Of a stretch of DNA of 64,000 nucleotides, positions 29,671 through 41,133 are shown in pieces. Within the stretch, counting starts at the first letter, position 1. Every line of letters starts with the position of its first letter. The notes beneath the pieces are model-generated. The model saw only the letters and a program-made list of their open reading frames with translations, was not told where the DNA came from and searched no databases. This DNA is from Acanthamoeba castellanii str. Neff. Its lineage: Eukaryota; Discosea; Longamoebia; Acanthamoebidae. A program made the position numbers and the translations under genes. The DNA lies in NCBI RefSeq assembly GCF_000313135.1, contig NW_004457654.1:1068730-1132729 (forward strand). Reading direction: 5' to 3'.

Positions 29671-30237
29671 CGCTTGTAATATAACTTTTCCGACAATTGT
29701 TACAATCAATCTCACACTGCTGTGCCTGGCGCTGGCGTGTTGGCCTTGTTTCCCGCCGGCGTACAGTAAGAACCAGTTGAAGTTGTGACTGTCACTGGCA
29801 CCCTGATGCTGAGTGTCACGGAGCACACTGTGCTTACTTGCAGCTCGTTGTGACCTGGGTGTACTTGCGTCGCGCTTACCGTCACTCCCGTGCCATTGAG
29901 TTCGAGGCGGGCGTACCCCTTGGCTCCTGGTCGTCACTTCGCTACACCGCGAAGCGCCACTTATAAATCCCCCCGCTCCCTCGGGCTCCCGCGGGTGGTG
30001 CTTTCCCGCCAAAAGCGCGAGGCCCCATTGGCTCAGCCGTCTACCAATGACTTCGAATCGTTTGCGCGACCGGTCACGGGTGGTTTTTCAGAGCCACCGC
30101 AGCGAGAACGCACTTTCGCTAAACTGCCACGGCCCGCGACACTTCATTCCATTCATTCCGGTCTAACGTCCACCGAACGTCTCTCGTTCCCGCCCTCTGC
30201 ACCCGCCGCGATCTCAAGGTCCAAGATAGATCTGATC
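29671..30237 (+). promoter_or_regulatory. Upstream region with TATA, E2F-like and CCAAT motifs
   Basis: Between the tRNA and the next ATG lie TTTCCCGCC at 29749-29757, TATAAAT at 29962-29968, TTTCCCGCCAAAA at 30002-30014, ATTGG (inverted CCAAT) at 30027-30031, CCAAT at 30044-30048, and TTCCCGCC at 30187-30194. TTTCCCGC is the classical E2F/DP consensus, and paired CCAAT boxes are typical of cell-cycle promoters. The reading frame continues upstream to 29890, but the TATA box lies inside that extension, so I treat it as leader. Confidence 0.55.
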
Positions 30238-30819
30238 ATGCACAACCATTCGCCTTCATCTCCCTCCTCTGCGGCAGAGACATGTCCCTCTAAGAAGACT
30301 TCTCTTAACGTGGTGGAGCAGTCGTCTCATCGTGTGTGTACGACGCATCTCGTTCCTTCTACGCCTGCTCGATCGACGAATGGGCGTCCTACTACACCAC
30401 CACATGCGTATGAAGAGTACGAGGCGTGGCGCGTTAGGAACTCTCCGCCCAACATCAAGGAGCAGTACCACCTGGCCAAGAGATCGCGCAACGAGTTCGA
30501 GCTCAGCCGAAGTATCGATGGCGCACAACCGGCTGCTTGGTGCGCAACGCCCCAACCGACGATCGACATCAACCGTCTCGGGCCAGGAGGCATAGCGCAA
30601 CGTGCCAAGAGGCTGCATCGCGCCAGGAAGCTCACATTCGACGACGACGATGAGGAAGAGCCCAAGGTGGCCGATGTCGTGCTTGAGGGTTCTTCTCGAT
30701 CACCCAGGAGCGTCGTAGCCGCCGATTGCAGGGAGGTAACGACGATCGAAGCCGAAGCTCGATGCTACGACAACGACAGCCCGAGGCACCGCGACAAGAT
30801 GGCCAGGAAGGAGGAGTGA
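30238..30819 (+). CDS. Unknown basic protein, candidate cell-cycle gene
   Basis: This is an intronless reading frame of 193 codons from ATG 30238 to the stop ending at 30819, unlike its intron-rich neighbours. I do not recognise a family. It has a Ser/Pro-rich N-terminus with TPARS and TPP sites, a central helical, charged segment (YEEYEAWRVRNSPPNIKEQY, then LAKRSRNEFELSRSI), and a basic-then-acidic junction KRLHRARKLTFDDDDEEE. The KRLHR segment contains an RXL-type pattern that can dock cyclins, and several S/T-P sites are present; both are short patterns that occur by chance. Together with E2F-like sites upstream, this suggests (inference) a regulator expressed at G1/S. The lack of introns could also mean a young or retro-copied gene. 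Confidence 0.6.
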   Translation: MHNHSPSSPSSAAETCPSKKTSLNVVEQSSHRVCTTHLVPSTPARSTNGRPTTPPHAYEEYEAWRVRNSPPNIKEQYHLAKRSRNEFELSRSIDGAQPAAWCATPQPTIDINRLGPGGIAQRAKRLHRARKLTFDDDDEEEPKVADVVLEGSSRSPRSVVAADCREVTTIEAEARCYDNDSPRHRDKMARKEE

Positions 30820-31207
30820 GCGGTGCCTTCTCCACGACGAAACCAATGCGCGACCGACTTACGCGCCCGAACTGTAAATGGAAGAGAAAGAACCCACCAA
30901 CGATCGATGTACATAACGCCCAGACGAAGGGGCCACAAATGCAATTTTGTATCAACTCTGTAATCTATATCTACATCCCACATCACCGCGACTTCCCTCG
31001 CACCAGAACCTTCATGGTCTATTTCCGTCGTTTATAAATGGCGCCAAAAAGCTTCGCGCCTTTTTCTGCATGATCACGTGCCTCTTCCCAATTAAACGTT
31101 TGGTAACGAACGTAAATATGAATATATTTTGTGATTATCGCTGTAGAATACAAGTTATGGAGAGAGTATGTATATCAGTCTCAGGCCACACAACAGGTTG
31201 TGTGTCC
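30820..31207. other. Convergent intergenic region
   Basis: This holds the 3' ends of two converging genes. TTTATAAA at 31031-31038 followed by GGCGCC and an A-run resembles a TATA plus E2F-like site, but no gene starts nearby, so it is probably fortuitous. The rest is A+T rich with no repeats and no coding signal. Confidence 0.5.
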
Positions 31208-34200
31208 TCAGACGGTGCCCACGTGGTACTTGAGGTGGGCCACGTTGACAGCCGAGATGGTGCCCGTCAGCATTTGGCCCAGGTTCTGGGTGAGGATGGC
31301 GAGCTGCTGGTCGGCATCGGGGTCGGGCGTGTTCGAGGCGGCCTTGACCGACGCCAGGATCTTGAGCTGGATCGAGTAGTTTTGCAGGGCCTGCATGCAC
31401 TTCAACAACCGCTCCTTCAGCTCCGGGTCGGGGCACTTGTCGCCCATCACCTTGACGTCTGTTGGGGGGGGGGGGGCGGTTGTCGGTCGTTTTGTGCGTA
31501 GTGAGCGTCGTGTGCCCGACACCGCACACGCACACGCGACGAGACCGCACACACACACACACACACACATACATACACACACACGACGGGAATGCGGTAC
31601 CAACGGAGAGGGAGCGGACAAACGTGGAAATGGCGCGAGCAGAGATGAGGAACTGCTGGCGCTGGCCGCCCTTGCAGGCGTCGGCCAGCTTGGCCAGCTC
31701 GCTGCCGATGTTGGCCGTGTGCCTCCCGGTCGTCGCCTCGCCACCAGCCACCCTCGACCTCTGCGCAGTTTCCATTCGAAACGTGCGAGTGCGGCATGAG
31801 ACGACACAGGCGCGGAAGACACGACACGACACGACACGACACGCGGTGAGGGAACGAACCCTCTGGAGGCTCTCGGCGACTTGGTTGATGGAGGCCTCGA
31901 GCGAGGTGGCCTTGGGCGCGGAGGCCTGGGCCAGCATCTCGAGATCGCCGATGAGCGAGCTCATTGACGCCGACGACGAGGCGGGAGACATGACCGCCGC
32001 GCGCTTGCTGCTGTCCGCCGCGATCCTGCACGACGACACGCACACAACACGCACACAACACGCCACGCGCCAGGTCTGACCGTCAGCTCGTAATATAAAG
32101 TGCTGCGGGGGGAAGGGCCATACTTGTCGAGTTGGGAGAGAAGAGAATCGAGGTCGAGCGCAGCCGTAGCTTTGACCATCGACGTGTCGCGATTCTTGTG
32201 CGCCTTTGGTGTCGTGTGCGACGTCAGACCAAACGCAAGCCATACCATGTGTTGTTGTGTGCGTGTGCGTGTGCGTGTGCGTGTGCGTGTGCGTGTGACG
32301 TGAAAGCGTACCTGAATGCTGATATCCGAGGCGAGAGAGTTAAGGTGGCCGGCGAGCGCGTTGGCAGCATCGAGCAGGCTGCGCGCGTCCATCTTGCGCG
32401 GCCGCACTCCAGCGATGATCGCCGTTGCCGCCGTCTTTAATAAAAGTAGTAGAAACGAGTCAGCGCGTGCTCTTTCGGATGAACGCACGCACACGCCCAC
32501 CAAAGTGGTACACGCGTGCGGGAGCAAACGTACGAAGTGGGACTTGGTCGTGCTGTCCTTGATCGACGTCTGGATGGTGTCGACGGGCTTCCGCATCTGA
32601 TGGATCGAGTCCTCCAGGGCGAGCTACGGTGGCGATCACGCACAACAATCAACCGTGAGATCCACACAGCGGTGATAATAATCGATAATAATCCGTAATA
32701 ATAAATAATAATAATAATGATAGTGATTTTTTTGGGTAGTAATTCATAAAAGTAAGAAAAGTAAGAAATAATAAACGCACCTGCTTCTGCTTGTCGCTGG
32801 GGCTGGCGGCGGCATCGCGGGCAGTGCGGCTCAGGGTGGCAAAGAGGGCATCGAGATCGCCCACGGCCGCGGCCAGGGCCGCCTTGTCGTGCGGGTTGGG
32901 CGCCCTCGCGCTCGCCTGAAACAAAGAAAAAGAATAAAAAGAACTGTTAGCGCTGGTGGCAACGCGCTCTCACGCCGTTGACGAAACGAGTTGAGATCAT
33001 GGTGGACGCACCTCGTTGGCCTGCCTCTTCGCCTCGTCGTGGTTCTGATTAATCCGGGTGATCGCGGTCTCCACGTTCACCCTGTCGCCCCGCCTAGCAA
33101 AGCTCTACACACACACGCCAGGCGCGCGCGTGTGAGAATTGGGTGCGCCATGTGTCGTGCGTGTTGTGTGTGTCGTGTGGGGTACCTGGAGGGTGGAGAG
33201 CTCGGCTAGTTCGCGGGCGGCGAGCTTGTCGGCAGCCGTGGCCGGGGTGGGGTGCAGGGCGTCCTGCAGGTTGCACACGGCCGCACGCGAGCTGTCCACC
33301 GCTCGGCACAGCGCCTCCAGCTTCTCCTCATTTCCGGGGTTCTGCAGCGACTCTGTGTTCGACACGCACCACCACACACACGACACGACGTGCGATGAGA
33401 AAGCGGTCACGGGTGGAGGGAGGGGGGTGGAGGCTTGGAGCGCACCCTTGACGGCGATGACCTGTCGAGGCAGGAGGTTGTCGAGCTCGGCCACCATATC
33501 CAGAAGCTGACGCTTGCGGGCGGGATCGCTGCGTGATGCCTCCTCGCGGGCAGTCTCGGTGAGCTTCTTGTGGTTGCCCGCCATCGCTGCGAAACAAAGT
33601 TGCCCCCCGTTTAACAAGCCGATCATACGCGTGTCGTGTGTGCCATGTGCGCCGTGTGGTGTGGTGTGGTGTGTGGTGTACTCTTGGTGGCTTCGGCGAG
33701 TTCGCGGGGGTCCTTTCGCTTGGCGGCGGAGCTGAGGCGGCTGATGGTGGCCTCCTGGAGCTGCGCTTCGACGACGGCCTCGGCCTTGAGCGCGTCGGAG
33801 ATGCTGTTGAGCGAGGTGACCAGCCCGCGCGCCGCCTCAGTCAGCAGGGCCTGGGACTTGCGGTCGCCGGGCCTGCGCGTGGCGGGAATCACGCTGGGCC
33901 GGATCGTCGCGAGGAGGGCCTCGAGCGACGACACCGCGTCCTGGAGCTCCTTGCGGATCCTGGGGTCCGTCTCGAGGGTCGCCGCGGACCTGGCCTGCTC
34001 CAGGAGCCTGTCCATCATCTCGTCCATATCCTTCAGCGCGCCCTGTCATTCACAACGTGGAATGTTAAGAATCTCAAATAAACAAATAAATATGATTTTG
34101 TGCGTGTGCGTGTGCGGTGGTGCGTGTCGTGTCGTACCGTAGCACGGCGTTCGTCGCCGGACTGGACGGAGGCGAGGAGCTTGTCGGTCTCGCTGGGCAG

Positions 34201-37200
34201 CCGCTTGGCCGTTTCGAGCGCCACGGCCTCCACCGAGGGCACCATCTCGCGCTCGCCCTGCTCCATCGCCGCCAGCATCAGCAGGCTCAGCTCCGCCAGG
34301 TCCTTCTTCGACGCCGCATCCCTAGGCACATTCCATTCATTCTAATCAGCCTTGACACGATCGTGTGCGGTGTGCTGTGTCGTGTCACGTACGAGGGGTT
34401 CTGGGCGAGGCGTCGCGCGGCCCTGACGGTCTCGGGGAGCAGACGCTCGAGGTCGGTGATGGCGTCGAGGATGCGCTTCTTCTTGGACGGGTCCTTGGCT
34501 TCCTCGGCCCTTCGGCGGGCGCGGTCGAGGAAGGTCTCCTGGGCCATGGCGGCCTTGCGGGCCTCGGTCTCGATGCCCTCCAGGTTGCCCCGGCGCGCCT
34601 CGTCCTCGAGATTCGACAGCGCCTCCTTCTCCCTCATGCGCGACTGCATCACCTCCTCCTCAACCGATGCCTGCTTCGACCGTTCTATATTGCACCACCA
34701 GAGACCCCGCACGTTGTTAGTGCGTGTCGTGTGTGTCGTGTGTCGTGCGTGTCGTGTGTGTAGTGCGGGGGGGGGTAGACACGTACCAAGCACTTCGAGA
34801 GGGATCTGGCTGCCGGTGATGATCTCCTCGAGCTCCTCGACGGCCTTGCGATCACCGGGGTTCTTGGTGAGACGCTCGCACGCGTCGTTGAGCCGCGGCA
34901 CGATCGACTCGAGATCGGCCGCCGCTCGCGCCACCTGCACACATCCGCGCGCGGGATGAGGTGAGCACTCGCGGGGAATCAGACAAACCAACAATCTGGC
35001 TCGCGTGAGCGAGTCGTACCTCGCGCTCCTTCTTGTTGCGGTACGTCGGGTCCATGTGCTCGGCGAGCTCGTTCACGCGGTCCCCCAGCCTCTTCACAAA
35101 CTCCTCCAGATCCTCTGCAACACGGGGCGGGTGGGTGCCGAGGGTCGTTAGGCGCGTGTCGTGTGTCATGTCGTTGTGCGTTCGTTGTGCGGTCTGTACC
35201 CTGCGACCTCTTGTCATTGGGGGTCTTGAGGCCGGCCCTGGCGCAGTCGCGCACGAGCGCCATCAGGTTCTCGAGATCGTTCACCGCCTCCTGCGCAGGA
35301 GAACACCACACGCGTCAAAACCCAAGAAAGGAAAAAAGACGAAATGGGAAAGAAAAGAAAAGAAAAGAAAGGAAGAGAGAGCGACAACGAACCCTGAGGG
35401 ACTTGGCGCTGGGGTCCCTCGCCGCTCTGCCGCGGCCGTGCTGGGCGAGCAGGTCGTTATCCTGCTCGAGCTGCCTGAGGGTCTCCTCGGCGCCGCGGGC
35501 GTCGCTCTTCTTCGTCTGCTCCAAGAGACGCGCGAGGTTGGCCAGCTCGCGCTCGGCCGCCTCGGGCACCTTGTCCTTGGTGTCGGGCCTGATGCTCGCC
35601 TCGAGCATGCCCAGCATTCCCGTGTAGTCCGCCATCGCGCTGTGTGTCGTGTGTGTCGTGTCGTGTCGTTGTTAGCATCGCCGGCAAAAGGAGCGCTCGA
35701 GAGATGAGGGGTGGGTTACTTGTCGAGCGCCTTCTTGGCCTGGTCATCGTCCGGGTTGTTGGCGACAGCCAACGAGGCGGCCATCTGCCCGGGCAGCATG
35801 CGCTCGAGCTCGTCCACGATGGCCAAGATGGCCTTCTTCCTGGTTGCATCGTCCGTCTTGCGCGCCTGCGCTCGGGCCTGTTCGGCGAGCTTGGGAGCGC
35901 GGCGGGCGAGGGAGCGGGCAGTGGCGGCGATGGCCTGGGGGTCGTTGTTCCTAGCGGCGAGGGCCAGCTTCTCGACCGCCTTCTCCTGCTTCTGGGCCTC
36001 GGCCAACGGCGCGGCCTTTGACGTCTCCATGACTGATCACCACACACGGCACGCACGACACGACATAAATGTCAGACGACAGTGTGCGATGTGTGCGTGT
36101 GCGGAAAGCAAACGCCACACTGCGTCGGCACAGTGACGCACTCTTGTCGGTGGCGGCGGCGATCTTGTCGAGATCGTCGGTGAGGGCCTTGGGGGCCTTC
36201 TTGTCCTTGGGGTTGGCCAAGGCCGCGTTGGCCAGGGGGCGGAGCTTCATGAGGAGCGCCTCGAGCTCGCTAATGGCATCGTTCAGATTCTGTGCACAAC
36301 CATGAACATGGTTGAGTGTCGTGTGTCGTGTCGTGTCGTGTCGTGTCGTGTCGTGTCGTGTCACGTGAAAGGTACGTACCTTTTTGGCCTTGGGATCATC
36401 GTCAGAGTGAATCGCTTCGGTCTTAGCGGTCTGGGTGATTTGCCTCAAGGCGTCCTCCAGCTCGTTGAGACTGGCCTCGCCATGCGCGGTGTCGCCCTTC
36501 TGGACCGCCGAACGGAGCTAAACAATGAAAAATAAAATTAAATAAGTGAGTTGTATGTCGATACGGGAGGACTGGCGAGGCAGGTGGGCGTACCTGCTCC
36601 ATGGCCTGGTTCTCCTTGTCGACGGCCGCCACGAGGGCGCGCGCGCCATCGGTGGGCAGCATGGCCTCCGAGAGCTGCTGGAACGCGGCCACGAGCTCCG
36701 CGTTGGTCTGTGGCGCGGCGACAATTGAGGTGAGAAGAAGGTGGCAGGAAAATCCAGGATTAACGGAAATAAAGAATACTAACAAATAAATAAATAAATA
36801 AATAAATGGTCGTTGCCGTACGTCCTCGAGCAGTTGGCGCTTCTGCGCGTCCTCGGGGTCGCTGGTGGCGTCCTTGGCCGCGCGGATCTGGCCGGGGATG
36901 AGAGCCTCCAGCATCTCCAGCGCGTCCAGGATGTCCCGCTTGCGCTCCGGGTCGTCGGTCTTGGCCGCGCGGGCCCTGGCCTGCTGGGCGAGCTTGGGCT
37001 GCTTCTTGGCCAGCGCCTTGGCGGCCATCTCTACGGCGTGGGCGTCACCCGCCAGGGCGGCGCTCGACAGGCGCTCGACCTCCTTGGCCTGCTGGTTGGC
37101 AGCGCTGGCGGCGGCCTCGTCGGCGTTGTCGGCCATTGCCATCAGCACGGCGCCGGCGACGTCCTTCAGGCGCTCGTTCATCTCCTCGAGCTTGGCCTGC

Positions 37201-40200
37201 TTGGCCTTGTCCTTGGGCTGGGCCACGGCCTCGCGGGCCGATGCCATATGGAGCGGGAGCAGTCGCTCGAGCTCGTCCACCGCGTCGAGGATGCCCTTGC
37301 GCTTGATCCCATCATCTGTGGCATGCGCCTGGTTGCGACCCTCGTCGCCCAGCTTCACGCCGGTCGCAGCTGCACGCAAGTGTCAGTAATATTGCAAAAA
37401 AAAGTAATAAATAAAAACAAGGAGAATAATAATAATAATAATAAAAAACAAACACGCACCGATGCCTCTGATGGACAAAGCGGCCCTGGCTGGGTCCTCA
37501 CGCTTGACGGCCTCGAGCAGCCGGTCCAGCTCGTCCAGACCATTGGCCAGCGCGGACGCGGCGCGATCCTTGGGCGCGGGGACGGCCTTGCGCACGACAT
37601 CGTCCACGGCGTTGCCCACCAGGCCGTTGATCTCGAGCACCGCCTTCTTGGCGGCGGCGTCGCGCGGCTTCTCCTTGGCCTCCTTGGCGGCCTTGACCTG
37701 GAGCGGCAGCAGGCGCTCGAGCTCGTCGAGCGCGTTCGACAGGTCCCTCCTCCTATGAGGATCGACCTTGTTGTTCTGCTCCTCCCGGCCGCACATCAAC
37801 AGCACATCGTTGGCGTTTTGCAGCCCCTTCAGCGCGCTCTCGATCTCCTTGGGATCGCCTGACAGAAAAGGATGATTAATATGATTAATTATATAAATAT
37901 TAAAAGAAATAGCAATAACTAAATAACTAAATAATAATAATTTTAATAATAATAAATAAGCGCACGCGTACCCTTGCTGAGGGCGTCGTTGAGGCCGGCG
38001 AGCTTCTTCTTCTCCCGCTTGGCCGCGGCGACGACGGGGGCGGCCGATTCGACTGACCCCTCGACCTGTGCGACCTTGGCCAGCACCAGCTCGGTGAGCG
38101 CCAGCAGCTGGTCGGCCTTGGCCTGGTCCCTCGGGTTGCCCGCCACCTCTGATCGCAACATGCGACATGCCCAAGGACACACGGTGGTGAGCCCGTGTGT
38201 GTCGTGTGTGCTGTGTGTCTCGTGTGTGGCAAGGATAGTGAGCTGACAGTACCGCTGGCGGCGCTGATCTGCTCGGGCAGGAGCCGTTCGAGTTCATCGA
38301 CGGCGGATAGCAGCTCCCTTCGCCTGGTAGGATCCTCCAGTCGTGCGGCCCTGGCGCGGGCTTGCTTGGCCAACTTGATGTTGGATCGCGTGAGGCGCTT
38401 GGCCGCCTCGGCGACGCGGTCCTTGTCGCCGTTCCTAGCCGCGGCGCACAGCTGCTCGCTCTCCTTCTCGCCCCTGCGTAGCGCGGCGGCCAGAAGCTCG
38501 TGTGTGAGGCCTCCCCGGTGCATTCAGTGGAAGAAGAGAGAGCAAGTCGGCAACGTACTGGCTGGCAGCCACGATGATCTCTTGATCGCCCGTGGGGTCA
38601 GTGATGGTCTCAATAACGGCCAACGAAGGCTTTAAGAAAAAGAAAAAGAAAATCACGTATCAGTGAAACGGCGTGTCACGCGACACTCGGCCAAGCAATG
38701 GCACGCACCGTGGCCCGCTCGAAGGTGTCAGCGAGGTCGTTCTGGGCCTGGCGGTCGCGGGGCGCCTTGGCCAGGCGCTTGGCGGCGGTGACCTTCAGCG
38801 GGGTGAGCTTCAGGAGGTCGGCCAACGCTTCGGCGACCTCCCTGCGGGTGACCGGGTCATCGACCTCCGCGACGCGGGCATCGACTCGCCTCTGCAGGTT
38901 GGTCGCGGCCTCCTGCAGCTCCTCGAACGCCGCTTCAAGACCGGCAGCGTCTGCGCCGACAAAAAGTGGTCAGCCGTAGCGGCTATTACTGTGCGACGCG
39001 ATGCGATGCCTGCAATCATCGGTACGTACCGCCTTTCTCCGCAGCGTTCTTGGCCTTCTCGCTTGCCTTCTTGTAGTCGGCGATGGCAGCCGCCGCCGCA
39101 GCGCCGGGCCTGAGGGTGTCGGCGATGTCGTCGTATTTGGTCTTCAGCTGCTGGCTGGCCTGGTGAAGCTCCTTCTGCTTCTTGGGGTCCTTCAGGGTCC
39201 TGTTTGTCACACGACACGAGTCGGTGCCACGTTTTTCAATGCGAGACTGATGATCTGGGTCTGCACGTACCGTTGCACGGCGTCGCGGTGGAGCGGAGCC
39301 AGCTGCTCCAGTTCCTCCATGGAGGCCTGGAGCCTCCTCTTCCGGACGGGATCATCCATCGTGGAGGCGGCCAGCGCCGCGCCGGCCTGCAGCTGGCGGT
39401 TGGCCTCGTCCATGGCCGTGGTCGCCGCAGCCACGGCTCCCGCATCACCACGACGAGCTGCACAGGAAATCAACAAAATAGAAAAGTGTTACACAATAGT
39501 TTCAACTAATCGCGACGTTGGAGCCAGGGACGCACCAGCGCTTTCGATCCTCTCGGCGAGGCCGGCGCCTCGGTAGGCCAGCAGCACGGCGGGCTCGTCG
39601 GCCATGTCCTGCGAGGGGCTCTTCTGGCCGGGCGCGGGCTTGGGCGCGGCGAAGAGGGTGTCGAGCGTCTGCTTGTCGCCTCTCGTCGCGCTTTGGAGCC
39701 GCTCCAGATCCTTTCATGGTTCACAGTCACAGAGATGTGGAGATGAGAAGGCAAGCTCGGACGATTATCGATGATCGATGGTGGGGGGAAAGCGGTACCT
39801 GAGCCACGGTCTGGAGATCCTCCTGCAGAGGGTCGGTCACCTTCTTGATGTGAGCCCTGACCTTGGCGAGCTGCTGGTTGAGCGCCTGCTGGCCCTTTGC
39901 GTTGTTCGGGTCCTGGAGGAGCGCGTTGGCGGCCTCGATGAGGTCGTTGGCGTCCTGCTGCAGGAGGTCGGCCGCCTCGGCCAGCGAGGCCTGCAGCATG
40001 GGCGAATCCGTGTCGGCGGCCTTGGACTTGACGTACTCGCCGAGCTGGTTGGCGCGCGTGGCGGCCTCGCCAGCGAGATCGGCGAACGCCTGCGGATCGG
40101 CGATGGCCAACTTGGTGTCGAGGCGGTTGAGTGTGTCGTTGGTCTGATCGGAGCAGGCAAAGAGGCGATAGAGATCAGCGCCGTAGACGATCTGCAGCAG

Positions 40201-40825
40201 AATGATGGTCTTGCCTGCGATGATCTTGCAGCACTCGACCAGCTGGCTCCAGCCGGCCTGGCGGTCGTACGCGGTGGCGACGGCCTGCACGGCGATGATC
40301 ATGGCCGACGCGGCCTGCTCCACGCCATCGGCGGCGCCCAGGATCTGACCGCAGATGTCGGGGAAGTCGCTATACTCCTCCTCTGCCAGCGCGCGGGCCA
40401 CGCTGACCAGTGTGCCCGAGGCGCCGCACACGGCCTGAGCCGCCGTGGGCAGGGTGGGCGGCATCTCGGCGTTCTGCTCCTGGAGCGCCACCACCAGCAC
40501 CACCAGCTGCGCTACGGCATCGGACAGCGTCTCTGTTATCTGTTGTACTGTTGTTGTTGTTGGCGTGCCCCACAGGAGGCGAGACCAATACAACAAGAGC
40601 GCGAGATAGCGTAGAGAGGACGGAAGTAGAGGTTAGAAAGAGCGCGAGAAGAAGTAGAAGAACAAGAACAAGAAGAAAGGGACAGGTCCGCCCACTCATG
40701 ACGGGATAGTGCACAATTCGAACGGAAAGATTGGAAGCTGGATAGAAAGAAAAATGCAGAAGAATTGGCGGTACGAGACGTGGCGGGGACAACGAACCAA
40801 TCTTGGCTACACTGCCGTTTTCCAT
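31208..40825 (-). CDS. Giant vinculin/alpha-catenin family protein
   Basis: The start ATG is 40823-40825 in a short exon; splicing to the acceptor near 40535 gives MENGSVAKIETLSDAVAQLV, close in pattern to the vinculin head start. The head continues with DICGQILGAADGVEQAA and LVECCKIIAGKTIILLQIVY, like vinculin D1. Downstream exons encode repeated helical-bundle units whose signature is roughly DPxRKRxIL-DAxxELERLLPxQ-xxAA; I count about ten (near 39320, 38830, 38290, 37720, 37270, 36910, 35810, 34460, 33490, 33940). The C-terminus (31480-31208) matches the vinculin tail: CPDPELKERLLKCMQALQNY then SIQLKILASVKAA. Vinculins link integrin or cadherin complexes to F-actin. Animal vinculin is about 1,066 residues; this is roughly twice that by eye. 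The internal units are extra vinculin-homology-like bundles. The protein may be a long mechanosensitive tether (inference). The stop is TGA 31208-31210. Confidence 0.86.
36318..36361. repeat. (GTCGT)n pentanucleotide repeat
   Basis: About eight GTCGT units lie in an intron of the vinculin-like gene (ACGAC on the transcript strand), matching the CGACA family seen in THADA. Confidence 0.88.
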
Positions 40826-41133
40826 CTTGAGCCCGGTCTGTCTCCTTGCGAATGGGTCTCGATTTGTCGTGTGTAGTATGAGGCTGCTCTCCTTCCTCTA
40901 GTCGCCTATGCGGACAGATTTAGGGACCTCCACCACAACGTAGTTTGGCGTACAACTATGTAGCCCACCACCAGTCCGAGTTCGTCTTTGTCTTCCCGAC
41001 GCAAAACGGCCAAACCCCTATTCTCGACAACCACACGCGGCGCCAAGGTGATACTGTTCGGGGGCATTATAAATACTCGAGAAAACATCGAGAAAAGCAA
41101 AGGGGAAAAGAAAACAATATTTGTCAAGAAGGC
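40826..41133. promoter_or_regulatory. Divergent promoter, vinculin-like and TAM41
   Basis: This 308-base region separates two divergent start codons. TATAAATA at 41068-41075 on the + strand lies 59 bases before the TAM41 ATG and is its likely core promoter. I see no TATA box facing the vinculin-like gene. Confidence 0.6.

Noticed and set aside
29890..30237. Upstream extension of the unknown ORF to a 309-codon protein
   Set aside because: A TATA box, E2F-like and CCAAT motifs fall inside it, so the inner ATG at 30238 is preferred.
31200..40800. Long plus-strand ORFs antisense to the vinculin-like gene (for example 36813-37862)
   Set aside because: They mirror G/C-rich codons of the true minus-strand exons and have no motif or splice logic.
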